This document shows, one piece after another, positions 12,345 to 19,970 of a stretch of 64,000 nt of DNA. How positions within the stretch are numbered: the first letter of the stretch is position 1; each line of letters begins with the position of its first letter. The notes below the pieces were generated by a model. It saw only the letters and a list, made by a program, of their open reading frames with translations, searched no databases and was not told where the DNA came from. This DNA is from CAVPXC01 sp963709505 (GTDB lineage Bacteria; Chloroflexota; Anaerolineae; JAAEKA01), in contig CAVPXC010000003.1 in the NCBI GenBank assembly GCA_963709505.1, positions 124,001-188,000 on the forward strand. Reading direction: 5' to 3'. The position numbers and the translations under genes are program-made.

Positions 12345-12422
12345 GATCGGACCGATCTTCCGAGATCGGTCCGATCTTGACGCTAAGACAGATCGGTCCG
12401 GTCACCGAAGACCGGACCGATC
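12345..12422. repeat. Two REP-like palindromes (GATCGGACC family)
   Basis: 12345-12376 is a perfect 14-bp stem with loop TCCG (arm GATCGGACCGATCT). 12391-12422 is a perfect 13-bp stem with loop ACCGAA (arm GATCGGTCCGGTC). Both carry the GATCGGACC/GGTCCGATC ends of the hairpins around the RAYT transposase gene at 45407. They fill the gap between the GH130 gene and the mutase and could also attenuate transcription. Confidence 0.8.
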
Positions 12423-12438
12423 GAAGGAAACAAACTGC

Positions 12439-13872
12439 ATGAATACCATTCTTTTCGGCACCGACGGCTGGCGCGGGCGGATTGGCGAGGACTACACCTT
12501 CGACAACGTACGCCGCTGCGCGCAGGGCTTTGCCAACTATCTGCAGGACATCGCCAAGCCGGCCGCGCTTGCGCGTGGTGTCGTCATCGGCCACGACAAG
12601 CGCTTCTCTGGCCGCGAGTTTGCTTTGGCTGCAGCCGAGGTCATTACAGGCAACGGCATCCCCGTCCACTTCTGCGAGGGGCCGACCCCCACCCCGGCTA
12701 TCTCGTTCCACGTCGTGCATCAAAGTGCGTTGGGTGCGATCAACATCACGGCCAGCCACAACCCACCCGCCGACGACGGCTTCAAGGTGCGCGACCCATC
12801 CGGTGGCGCGATCGCGCCTGAAGGGCTGGCTCGGATCGAGAGCCTGATCCCAGCTTCGATGGCCGAGGTAAAGCGTATCCCGATCGAACAAGGCCAGGCC
12901 GTCGGCCTGTTCCGGCCTTTCGACCCCAAGCCGGCCTACCTGGCGCGTATCCGCGAGCTGGTGGACGTAGAGGCGATCCAATCCGCTGGGCTGACCGTAG
13001 TCTACGACGCGATGTGGGGCAACGGCTCCGGCTGGTTCGACGAGCTGTTGGCCGGCGGCAAGACGACGGTCACCATGGTGCACGGCGGGACCAACCCGAG
13101 CTTCCCCGAGATGCACCGGCCCGAGCCGATCCCGCCGAATGTAGACGCGGGCCTGGCCTGGGTCAAAGAAGTGGGCGCGGACGTGGCGATCATCAACGAT
13201 GGCGACGCCGATCGCATCGGCCTGGGCGACGAGAACGGTGTATTCATCGACCAACTGCGGGCGTACGGCCTGATGGCGCTTTATCTGCTCAAGGTGCGCG
13301 GCGACCGCCGGCCGATCGTCAAGGCCCTGTCAACCACGGGCATGCTGGAGATTCTGGGCCAGAAATACGGCGTCGCTGTCGTCGAAGTCGGCGTCGGGTT
13401 CAAGTTCGTGGCGCCGAAGATGCAAGAGATCGGCGCGATGATCGGCGGCGAGGAGAGCGGCGGCTACGCGTTCGGCGATCACCTGCCAGAGCGCGACGGC
13501 ATCCTGGCCGCGATGTGCTTCCTGGATTTCATGGTCAAGACGGGCAAGAAGCCATCCGAGCTGGTCGAGATGCTGTTCGAGGAGGTAGGCGGGCGCTACT
13601 ACTACAGCCGCGTCGACACTCAGTTCCCGCCCGAAAAGCGCCCGCAGGCCAAGGCTCGCCTGGACGACGCAAAAGTTGACGAGGTCGTCGGGCTGAAAGT
13701 GATTCGCACCAACACCATGGACGGCTACAAATTCTACCTGGACGACGGCGGCTTCCTCCTGATCCGCTTCAGCGGCACCGAGCCGATCGTGCGTGTCTAC
13801 ACTGAAACCACCCATCCCGAGCTGCTGCTGGCGATTTTGGATGCGGGTCTGGAGATTGCTGGGCTCAAGTAG
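12439..13872 (+). CDS. Phosphoglucomutase / phosphomannomutase
   Basis: 477 residues of the alpha-D-phosphohexomutase family, interconverting hexose 1- and 6-phosphates through a phosphoserine. The start FGTDGWRG, the active-site serine in TASHNPP (near residue 104), the Mg-binding loop DGDADRIG (near 254), the sugar loop GGEESGGYAFG and the C-terminal phosphate site RFSGTEP are all present and complete. ATG 12439 follows GAAGGAAA. Whether glucose or mannose is preferred cannot be read from these motifs; the GH130 neighbour favours a mannose role. Confidence 0.92.
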   Translation: MNTILFGTDGWRGRIGEDYTFDNVRRCAQGFANYLQDIAKPAALARGVVIGHDKRFSGREFALAAAEVITGNGIPVHFCEGPTPTPAISFHVVHQSALGAINITASHNPPADDGFKVRDPSGGAIAPEGLARIESLIPASMAEVKRIPIEQGQAVGLFRPFDPKPAYLARIRELVDVEAIQSAGLTVVYDAMWGNGSGWFDELLAGGKTTVTMVHGGTNPSFPEMHRPEPIPPNVDAGLAWVKEVGADVAIINDGDADRIGLGDENGVFIDQLRAYGLMALYLLKVRGDRRPIVKALSTTGMLEILGQKYGVAVVEVGVGFKFVAPKMQEIGAMIGGEESGGYAFGDHLPERDGILAAMCFLDFMVKTGKKPSELVEMLFEEVGGRYYYSRVDTQFPPEKRPQAKARLDDAKVDEVVGLKVIRTNTMDGYKFYLDDGGFLLIRFSGTEPIVRVYTETTHPELLLAILDAGLEIAGLK

Positions 13873-14071
13873 CGGAGTTTTGCCGCAGATTTTCCTGACT
13901 ACACGGATTTTTCGGAGGTTTCACGGCCATGGTCGATCCCGCTGCATTAGGTGGAGAAGCAAATGCTAGCGAGCTACCTCTAGGTGCGCAGTAGTGGGAG
14001 TGCCAATGCACGATGATTTGCGCTCTGCTTACCCCTTCGACTTGACTGTGGGCAAAACCGAATGTAGAATA

Positions 14072-14085
14072 ATGTTGGCCAACAT
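14072..14085. promoter_or_regulatory. Palindrome upstream of the Phd/PIN unit, candidate operator
   Basis: A perfect 14-bp palindrome ATGTTGGCCAACAT lies 57 bases before the antitoxin start, followed by TTGGTCAAAATAT which partly repeats one arm. Phd/YefM antitoxins usually repress their own promoter by binding such palindromes. Assignment is from position and symmetry only. The rest of 13873-14141 shows no gene. Confidence 0.5.
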
Positions 14086-14141
14086 CTTGGTCAAAATATG
14101 AGTTGGCACGGGTGGGTCTGAACGAAAATCGTGAGGTGTCC

Positions 14142-14600
14142 ATGTTGATCCTATCGGTGAGCGAAGCCAAACGGCAGATTAAGGACCTGGTCAACCAGGC
14201 CGGCCGGCGGAATCAGGTCTTCTATATTACGCGCTATAGCCGGCCCAAGGCTGTGATGATGGGCGTGGACCAGTATGAAAGCCTGGTGCGCCAGATCAGC
14301 CAGCTCCAGGGCGAGCTGGCCCGCATCTGGGCCGCGTTGGACGCTCCCTCCGGCGCCGACGAGCCGATCCTGCTGCCGACGCCTGACGGCGGCACGCGCA
14401 GCTTCCAGCCTCGTCGGCCCATCTCTCCGGGTGTGCGGGCTGCGATTCGCCGCGCTGCGCTGCTGGCGATGGCCCAGCCCGAACGTACGACCGAACAAAT
14501 CGTTCAGGACGGCCACGCTGCGCTGGAACGAGCCCGCCACGAGGCGCTCGTGTCCGGCCAGGTCATCGACGACGAAGCGGAGGCGGCTCGTGGAGACTGA
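14142..14600 (+). CDS. Phd/YefM-type antitoxin
   Basis: About 152 residues from ATG 14142; the preceding GTGAGG supports this start over the TTG at 14103. Residues 1-50 carry the Phd/YefM DNA-binding pattern (LSVSEAKRQIKDLVNQA.. and VMMGVDQYESL). A predicted coiled segment follows, then a Pro/Arg-rich linker and a C-terminal region of unknown fold that would be the toxin-neutralising tail. It overlaps the PIN gene by 11 bases, the normal antitoxin-first order. The C-terminal part is longer than in a typical 85-residue Phd. Confidence 0.82.
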   Translation: MLILSVSEAKRQIKDLVNQAGRRNQVFYITRYSRPKAVMMGVDQYESLVRQISQLQGELARIWAALDAPSGADEPILLPTPDGGTRSFQPRRPISPGVRAAIRRAALLAMAQPERTTEQIVQDGHAALERARHEALVSGQVIDDEAEAARGD

Positions 14601-15090
14601 TCCGGGCGCCTCCGCTTTCGCGCAGTCGGCGCACTCCTCTCGTGGTGCGCTGCGAGCTGTGCTGGACACCAATGTGCCCATCGCGGCCCATCTCTCCCGC
14701 AATCCACGCAGCCCCACTATCGAGCTGCTGGCGTGTTGGCGTAGCGGGCAGTTCACCCAACTCTACTCCGATGACATGTTGGTGGAATTGATCGAAAAGT
14801 TCCAGGCGCGCATGATCATGCCGGACGCGTCTGACCGCTATCTGGCCGACCTGATGTCGCTTGGCGAACACGTGATCGTCGCCCCGGAGCAGGTACCGGA
14901 CGCCATTGAGTCCGATCCCGATGACAATGCGATACTAGCCTGTGCCTTCGTGGGCCGGGCAACTCACATCGTGACCTACGACCCGCATTTCGATGTTTTG
15001 GGCGGAGCTTACCAAGGCATTCCAGTTTTGGATGGCCTGCACTTCCTTTACGTCGTGCGCGGTGATCGACCGCCTGAACCAGCCTTTTAG
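14590..15090 (+). CDS. PIN-domain toxin (TIGR00305-like)
   Basis: PIN proteins are Mg-dependent ribonucleases. From GTG 14590 the protein has 166 residues: AVLDTNVPI with the first acidic residue near 21, a Glu in the middle (LVELIEKF), DPDDNAILACA with the central acidic pair, and TYDPHF near the end. This spacing matches the family of putative toxin-antitoxin components that accompany Phd-like antitoxins. GTG 14590 is chosen because it overlaps the antitoxin end and the 13 residues before the first strand are variable. No ribosome site is visible, consistent with translational coupling. Confidence 0.85.
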   Translation: METDPGASAFAQSAHSSRGALRAVLDTNVPIAAHLSRNPRSPTIELLACWRSGQFTQLYSDDMLVELIEKFQARMIMPDASDRYLADLMSLGEHVIVAPEQVPDAIESDPDDNAILACAFVGRATHIVTYDPHFDVLGGAYQGIPVLDGLHFLYVVRGDRPPEPAF

Positions 15091-15199
15091 CTATGCTTAC
15101 CGAACTCGTGAGGATGTGATCACCGACGAGGCCGGTGGCGTTCGCTTCGCCAGCGAGCTGGTGCGCCGCCGGGTGTCGGAGTATCAAAAGAAGGAGTAG
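15062..15199 (+). CDS. Small ORF of unknown function after the PIN gene
   Basis: 45 codons from GTG 15062, overlapping the PIN gene end and stopping at 15199 just before the next ribosome site. The peptide is charged, ends RRRVSEYQKKE and shows no motif I know. Its support is only that it fills the gap in frame and in the direction of the operon; it may be noise. Confidence 0.3.
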   Translation: MIDRLNQPFSYAYRTREDVITDEAGGVRFASELVRRRVSEYQKKE

Positions 15200-15204
15200 A
15201 ACAC

Positions 15205-15672
15205 ATGACCACGGTGGTGCACCTTCGCGACGTGGTAAACGAGATGGAGGTCTTCGACGACGACTATCACGCTTACCTCAACCGGGTGACCGGCGAGCTG
15301 TTTACCATCAATCACGACGAAATCAGGGCCGTCGAGGAGGAGGACGAGCTGAAGGAGTATCTCGCGTGGCAGCAGGACAGCATCCGTAAGGCCGGTGAGA
15401 TACTCAACTCCGAGGATTGGCTGCAATTGCCGAGCAAGTTCGACATCCACGAGTGGGGGATTATGCAGGATTTCTGCTACTCCGTAGACGACGAGCGATT
15501 GCGCAGCGAGTTGCTCGACGCCATCCATGGCAGCGGTGCATTCCGGCATTTCAAGAGTACGGTCTATTATCGCGGAATCGAACAGGATTGGTACCGCTTT
15601 CGCCAGACTGCCCTGGAGCAGATCGCCAGGGATTGGCTGGAGGAGAACGAGATTTCGTACGTTGAGGCGTAA
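15205..15672 (+). CDS. UPF0158 family protein
   Basis: 155 residues, acidic. The pattern matches UPF0158: an N-terminal short beta region, a charged EEEDELKEYLAWQQDSI segment, WGIMQDFCYSV, then GSGAFRHFKSTVYYRGIEQDWYRFR and a C-terminal WLEENEI. No enzymatic activity is established for the family; genes of it often sit near toxin-antitoxin units or with small neighbours, as here. AAGAAGGAG precedes ATG 15205. The same transcript probably carries the Phd/PIN pair. Confidence 0.75.
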   Translation: MTTVVHLRDVVNEMEVFDDDYHAYLNRVTGELFTINHDEIRAVEEEDELKEYLAWQQDSIRKAGEILNSEDWLQLPSKFDIHEWGIMQDFCYSVDDERLRSELLDAIHGSGAFRHFKSTVYYRGIEQDWYRFRQTALEQIARDWLEENEISYVEA

Positions 15673-15698
15673 CCCGTGACTCAGACTGCGAGGCCGCT

Positions 15699-16751
15699 GT
15701 GAATGCTCAAGAACGCGTAAGGCTTGCGCTTACTTGCCAACCCCCCGATCGCATCCCCATGACGCTGGGTTTCTACTCCCAGTCGCTACCGGGCATCCCC
15801 GATGCCGACGAGCACTTCGGGCTAGACGTGCGCTACGCCGAGTTCAACGCGCCCGACGGGCAGGACGACTTTCTGCGCTATCTGCGCCGCCTGCCCAAGG
15901 ATGCGCACATCGGCACCCAGGCTCAGTTGCGCATCTACCACGAGTGGGACTACCATCCTGAAACGCCGGGCGGCCAGCTAGGTCGGGCCAAAAGCATTGC
16001 CGAGCTGGCCGAGGCAGTGTTCCCTGACCTGACCAACCCGAAGCGATACGCTGGCCTGGCCGAGCAGGTCGAACGTTGGCATGCGCGAGGTTTGGCCGTG
16101 GCGGGGTCGCCGCCGCATCTGGGCGGGGAGCTTTTCGAGACCGCCTATCGCATGCGAGGCTTCGAGGAGTTTCTGATCGATCTGAAGGAGCGCAAGTCTC
16201 TGGCTAATTACCTGCTCGACCAATTGACGGCGATGTTGATCCACAACGCCCTGATTCTGGCTCAGGCGGGAGTCGACATCCTGCTTTTGGACGACGACGT
16301 TGCCATGCCGACCGGCTTGATCATCAGCCCTGCTCTGTGGCGCGAGATGTTTGGCCCTCGCCTGGCGAACGTAATCAGCCTTGCGCGCGAGGCGTCACCC
16401 AACCTCATTGTCTTCTATCATAGCGATGGCAATTTCACGCGATTGATCCCGGACCTCGTCGAGATCGGTGTGAACGTGATCAACCCGGTGCAGCCGGACT
16501 GCATGGATGCGATCGCGATCAAGCGGGAGTTCGGCGACCGCTTGGCGCTGTGGGGCACGGTCGGCTCGGCGAACACGTGGGACTTCGGTTTACCCGGCGC
16601 AATCCGCGCCGAGGTGCGGCATCGAATCGAGACGCTCGGCCCGGCGGGACTGCTGCTCGCGCCGGCCTATGATATCGACTTTACGCCGCTGGACAATGTC
16701 ATGGCATTCGTCGAAGCAGTACGAGAGTTCGGATCAGGCGGGCGTGGGTGA
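15699..16751 (+). CDS. Uroporphyrinogen decarboxylase (URO-D) superfamily protein
   Basis: 350 residues from GTG 15699. The start RVRLALTCQPPDRIPMT is the URO-D superfamily opening, and the barrel continues with GVDILLLDDDVAMPTG, FYHSDGNFTRLIPDLVEIGVNVINPVQ and a C-terminal LAPAYDI. This layout fits the branch that includes corrinoid-dependent methyltransferases (MtaA/CmuA-like) and uncharacterised paralogues more than heme-synthesis HemE, whose N-terminal RQAGR motif is absent. No corrinoid protein gene is next to it. Converges with the redoxin gene, 33 bases apart. Confidence 0.8.
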   Translation: MNAQERVRLALTCQPPDRIPMTLGFYSQSLPGIPDADEHFGLDVRYAEFNAPDGQDDFLRYLRRLPKDAHIGTQAQLRIYHEWDYHPETPGGQLGRAKSIAELAEAVFPDLTNPKRYAGLAEQVERWHARGLAVAGSPPHLGGELFETAYRMRGFEEFLIDLKERKSLANYLLDQLTAMLIHNALILAQAGVDILLLDDDVAMPTGLIISPALWREMFGPRLANVISLAREASPNLIVFYHSDGNFTRLIPDLVEIGVNVINPVQPDCMDAIAIKREFGDRLALWGTVGSANTWDFGLPGAIRAEVRHRIETLGPAGLLLAPAYDIDFTPLDNVMAFVEAVREFGSGGRG

Positions 16752-16784
16752 TAGGTGCTCCACATCGAATCGTTGGCGCTGTGT

Positions 16785-17561
16785 TTACGATGACGGTGAG
16801 TATGGCTCGGCCAGCAGCGCTTCGATCACCTGCTCGGTCTTCGCATAGCCGCCCTCGCCGATGTGCACGTAACGGATCTGGCCCTGCTTGTCGATCAGGT
16901 AGATCGTCGGCCAATAGCGGTTGTTGTAAGCACGCCAGGTGAGCGCCTCGTTGTCGATGGCGACCGGGTACGGCACGTCCAGCCGCACCAGCGCCTCCTT
17001 CACGTTGTCGATGTCCCGCTCACGGTTGAACTCCGGCATGTGGTTGCCGATGACTACCAAACCGTCATCCTTGTACTTGCTGTGCCATTCCCTCAACGAG
17101 GGAATCGTATGGATGCAGTTAATTCAGCCAAACGTCCACATGTCGAGCAAAACGACCTTACCCCGCAGGCCGGCCAGGCGTAGCGGCTCTGAGTTGAGCC
17201 ATTGCTCGTTGCGTAGCTCGGGGGCGGTTCCCTGGGGCGAATACTCCGCCAGAAGCGAACGCTGATCCTCGGTGAGGCCGTCGGCGTTTTCCACCCGTGC
17301 CGGAGTCGGTGCGGGCAGTTCAGGGATGGCCGTTGGTGTCGACGAAACGACCGTCGCCGTCGCCGGTTGCGCTTCAGTTGGGGCCTGTTTGACCGGCGGT
17401 GCTGAAGTTGGCTTCTCAGATGTGGGTGCGGCAATTTGAGCTTTCTGAGAGATAACTGTCGGCTGCACGAAGGCGGCCGGTGAATCGACCGGCTCGGCAC
17501 AGGCGACCATGATCATCATCACGCCTAGTGCGGCCAAGGTTGCATGTCGGTGTCCTGACAT
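16785..17561 (-). CDS. Thioredoxin-like (redoxin/TlpA) lipoprotein with in-frame TGA at the first CxxC cysteine; candidate selenoprotein
   Basis: Extracytoplasmic thiol-disulfide protein. ATG at 17559-17561; a hydrophobic N-terminus ends in a lipobox-like MIMVAC, then a ~75-residue Pro/Thr/Ala-rich linker, then the thioredoxin-like domain. The domain opens with LRGKVVLLDMWTFG, then TGA at 17124-17126, then INCIHTIPSLREWHSKY in the same frame, and continues through the cis-Pro region YWPTIYLID to TAA at 16785. In homologues the motif is WT-x-x-C-x-N-C, so TGA is exactly at the first active-site Cys (codon 146; partner Cys149). Total 258 residues if read through. I infer selenocysteine; the alternative is a TGC/TGT to TGA mutation or error. 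No sel genes lie in the window. Confidence 0.8.
17087..17105 (-). promoter_or_regulatory. Candidate bacterial SECIS hairpin after the redoxin TGA
   Basis: On the minus strand, 19 nucleotides after the TGA begins a perfect 8-bp stem AUUCCCUC / GAGGGAAU with a GUU triloop; the loop starts 27 nt after the TGA and its first base is G. The published bacterial SECIS model asks for a short stem, a G in the first two loop positions and the loop about 16-37 nt after UGA, all of which hold. The stem is also coding sequence (TIPSLREW), so it could be chance. Confidence 0.55.
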
Positions 17562-17784
17562 TAGATTTTCCCCTTTCTCATGCGCGACGGCTCGGTTTCA
17601 GCCGGTGAATTCCATTCACCGGGCTGGGTCAACCGGCGGTTGGCGTCTCGAACATGCTTGGAAGTTTACCCCTCAGCCATTACAATACAGCCACAGAACC
17701 CTTACGAGTTTCTTACGCAGCAGCAAGCGTAAGCCTGTCGTAAGAATTGTATGGTAGTCTTACGATCAAGAAGGAGTGCAGACT
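17562..17784. promoter_or_regulatory. Divergent promoter region with five CTTACG boxes
   Basis: CTTACG occurs at 17701-17706 and 17712-17717 (direct, 11 bp apart), its complement CGTAAG at 17728-17733 and 17739-17744 (again 11 bp apart), and CTTACG again at 17759-17764. Pairs of 6-bp direct repeats at 11-bp spacing are typical sites for OmpR/PhoB-type dimers, so this is probably the autoregulatory region of the response regulator at 17785. A separate 9-bp hairpin (CCGGTGAAT..ATTCACCGG, 17602-17622) lies on the redoxin side. Confidence 0.6.
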
Positions 17785-18474
17785 GTGAGTGAACAGAGGA
17801 TTTTGGTGGTCGACGACGAGCCTAGCATTCGAGAGGTTGTCAGCCTCTATCTGATGCGTTCCGGTTTTCAGGTTACGACCGCGCAAGACGGGCAAGCGGC
17901 GTTGGATCTGCTTGCGCGGCAGCGCTTCGATTTGGTGGTGCTCGACTTGATGCTGCCCAAGGTCGATGGGCTGGAGGTGACGCGCAGGCTGCGCGCTACC
18001 ACTGATACGCCAATAATCATGCTGACCGCGCGCAGCGAAGAGATCGACCGCATCGTAGGCCTGGAGTTGGGCGCCGACGATTACGTCACCAAGCCGTTTA
18101 GCCCCCAGGAATTGGTGAGCCGGGTGCGCGCGGTGTTGCGCCGAGTCCAGCGCACGGACGTGGACAAAGGGGAGCGCGCCCTGGTCTACGGCGACTTGTG
18201 TATTGATCCGCAACGACGCCTGGTCGAGGTCAAGGGCCAAGAGGTGTCTCTGACCGCGCGCGAGTTCGACCTGCTTTGGGTGCTAGCGCGCCACCCGCGC
18301 CAGGTATTCAACCGCGATCAGCTGCTCGATCAGGTCTGGGGCATCACCGAGTACATCGACGGCAGCACCATCACGGTGCATGTTCGCCGGCTGCGCGAGA
18401 AAATCGAAACCGACGCCTCCGACCCACGCTACATTCAAACGGTGTGGGGGGTGGGGTATAAGTTTGAGCCGTGA
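17785..18474 (+). CDS. OmpR/PhoB-family response regulator
   Basis: 229 residues from GTG 17785, chosen because AAGGAG (17771-17776) sits 8 bases before it. The receiver has the acidic pair Asp10/Asp11, phosphoacceptor Asp54 (VVLDLMLP), the switch Thr in MLTAR and Lys103 (VTKPF). The C-terminal half is a winged-helix DNA-binding domain (LTAREFDLLWVLARHP, TVHVRRLREKIE, TVWGVGYKF). It is followed by its probable histidine kinase. CTTACG boxes upstream suggest autoregulation. The signal and regulon are unknown; the divergent redoxin gene shares the promoter region and may be a target. Confidence 0.93.
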   Translation: MSEQRILVVDDEPSIREVVSLYLMRSGFQVTTAQDGQAALDLLARQRFDLVVLDLMLPKVDGLEVTRRLRATTDTPIIMLTARSEEIDRIVGLELGADDYVTKPFSPQELVSRVRAVLRRVQRTDVDKGERALVYGDLCIDPQRRLVEVKGQEVSLTAREFDLLWVLARHPRQVFNRDQLLDQVWGITEYIDGSTITVHVRRLREKIETDASDPRYIQTVWGVGYKFEP

Positions 18475-18479
18475 GTCGG

Positions 18480-18546
18480 TGAGCGATGAGTGATGAACGA
18501 TGAGTGATGAACGATGGGTGATGAACGATGGGTGATTAACGATGCG
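18480..18546. repeat. Heptamer array, TGAGTGA / TGAACGA family
   Basis: About nine tandem heptamers alternate between TGAGTGA or TGGGTGA and TGAACGA. They begin a few bases after the response-regulator stop and fill the gap to the kinase gene. The TGAGTGA unit is the same as in the long array beside csoR (58697-58853). Two ATAACC-type heptamers around 18580-18597 may be the worn opposite arm. Confidence 0.7.
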
Positions 18547-18612
18547 ATGTCCAGACTATGATACTTCCGGGTTTCGAATACCAATAACCGATAACCCAGC
18601 AAGAGCTAAACC

Positions 18613-19869
18613 ATGAACAACTCTCTTTCCCTTGACTATCGCCCTCACCATAAGCTGCCCCTACGCTTCGTCGCCGGCGTGGCTGTGGCGCTGGCGCTGG
18701 CGCTGGGCGCTTTTGTCCTGGTTATGCGACCGCCGGCTGCCGAGCTGCGGGCGATGGCCGGCTTCTTGGCGATTACGGCGCTGATCTCGGTGCTGGCCGG
18801 CTATGGCGCATACCGGCTGGGCTGGCTGAGCCGCTCGCCTCGGCTGACCTGGACGCTGTTGGCCGGCTATGCCTTGGCCGCGCTGTTGACCTACCTCAAC
18901 GTCGGGTTCTCGGCACGGTTGATGTTCGCCAGCCAGCATGACCTGTTGCTGGCCGGTGTCTTGCTGATCTTCGCCGGTGGCATTGCTATGGCGCTGGGCT
19001 ATTTTGTCGCCGCGGCAGTGACCGATCGCATTGCGGCGGTTTGTCTCGGGGCAGAGGCCCTCGCATCGGGCGACTTGAGCGCACGCGTGGCGGTGGTAGG
19101 CAACGACGAGGTCAGCCATCTGGCCCGCACGTTCAACGAGATGGCCGAGCGCTTGCAGGAAACCGACCGCAAGCAGCGCGAGCTGGACATCCTGCGTCGT
19201 GACCTGATCGCCTGGGCCGGTCACGACCTGCGCACGCCGCTGGCATCGACACGGGTGATTGTCGAGGCGTTGGCTGACGGTGTGGTGGAGGACCCCGACA
19301 CGGTTCAGCGGTATTTGCGCACAGCCCAACGCGATATCCTGTCGCTGTCGCTGCTCATTGACGACCTGTTCGATCTGGCGCAGATGGACGCGGGTGGGCT
19401 GCGCCTTGAGCGCCAACCTAACGCCATCTCCGATCTTGTGTCGGACACCATTGAGTCGTTTGCGGCCTTGGCCGGGCAACGCGGAGTGACCTTATCAGGC
19501 GGCGCCGAGCCGGGCGTCGATCCCGTGCTGATCGATGCGCGGCAGATCGGGCGAGTGCTGTCCAACCTGGTGAGCAACGCGCTGCGCCATACACCGGCCG
19601 GCGGTGTCGTACAGGTGCGCGCTTTCCCGGTGGCAGGACACGTGCAGGTGGAGGTGGCTGATACGGGCGAGGGGTTAAGCGCCGAAGATCTTCCGCACGT
19701 ATTCGAGCGTTTCTACCGCGGCGAGAAGTCGCGCAGCCGGGCCACAGGTGGCTCGGGCCTGGGTCTGGCCATTGCCAAGGGCATTGTCGAGGCCCACGGC
19801 GGCCGGGTCTGGGTGGAAAGCAAGCCGGGTGCAGGTGCCCGATTCTGTTTCATCGTGGCGCGGGCGTAG
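18613..19869 (+). CDS. Membrane sensor histidine kinase
   Basis: 418 residues. Four hydrophobic segments (about residues 18-38, 48-68, 78-98 and 112-137) replace a large extracellular sensor, so the input is probably within the membrane. A HAMP-like region follows (LASGDLSARVAVVGNDEVSHLARTF in parts), then the HisKA block WAGHDLRTPLAST with phosphoacceptor His near 204, and a complete HATPase_c domain: N-box LSNLVSNALRHT, G1 VADTGEGLS, F-box FERFYRG, G2 GSGLGLAIAKGIV. It is the cognate kinase of the response regulator upstream, separated only by the repeat array. ATG 18613 has a weak AGAGCTAA in front. Confidence 0.9.
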   Translation: MNNSLSLDYRPHHKLPLRFVAGVAVALALALGAFVLVMRPPAAELRAMAGFLAITALISVLAGYGAYRLGWLSRSPRLTWTLLAGYALAALLTYLNVGFSARLMFASQHDLLLAGVLLIFAGGIAMALGYFVAAAVTDRIAAVCLGAEALASGDLSARVAVVGNDEVSHLARTFNEMAERLQETDRKQRELDILRRDLIAWAGHDLRTPLASTRVIVEALADGVVEDPDTVQRYLRTAQRDILSLSLLIDDLFDLAQMDAGGLRLERQPNAISDLVSDTIESFAALAGQRGVTLSGGAEPGVDPVLIDARQIGRVLSNLVSNALRHTPAGGVVQVRAFPVAGHVQVEVADTGEGLSAEDLPHVFERFYRGEKSRSRATGGSGLGLAIAKGIVEAHGGRVWVESKPGAGARFCFIVARA

Positions 19870-19899
19870 CCTGGATCTGCTTTCTAAGCACCCTAAACA

Positions 19900-19932
19900 A
19901 ACACACCCCGAACCAACGATTCGGGGTGTGTT
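19900..19932. terminator. Bidirectional hairpin between the kinase and dhaK
   Basis: A 13-bp perfect stem (AACACACCCCGAA and complement) with a 7-base loop lies between the converging kinase and dhaK genes. The T-rich end TTGTTG is modest on the plus strand and AACAAACA on the other, so it may serve both as a rho-independent terminator. Confidence 0.7.
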
Positions 19933-19970
19933 GTGCCACTCAGTGGGTGGAAGTCCAAGTCACAGCAGCG

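Noticed and set aside
11806..13254. Minus-strand gene of 482 codons
   Set aside because: Antisense to intact GH130 and mutase genes; low-complexity Arg/Pro/Ser composition.
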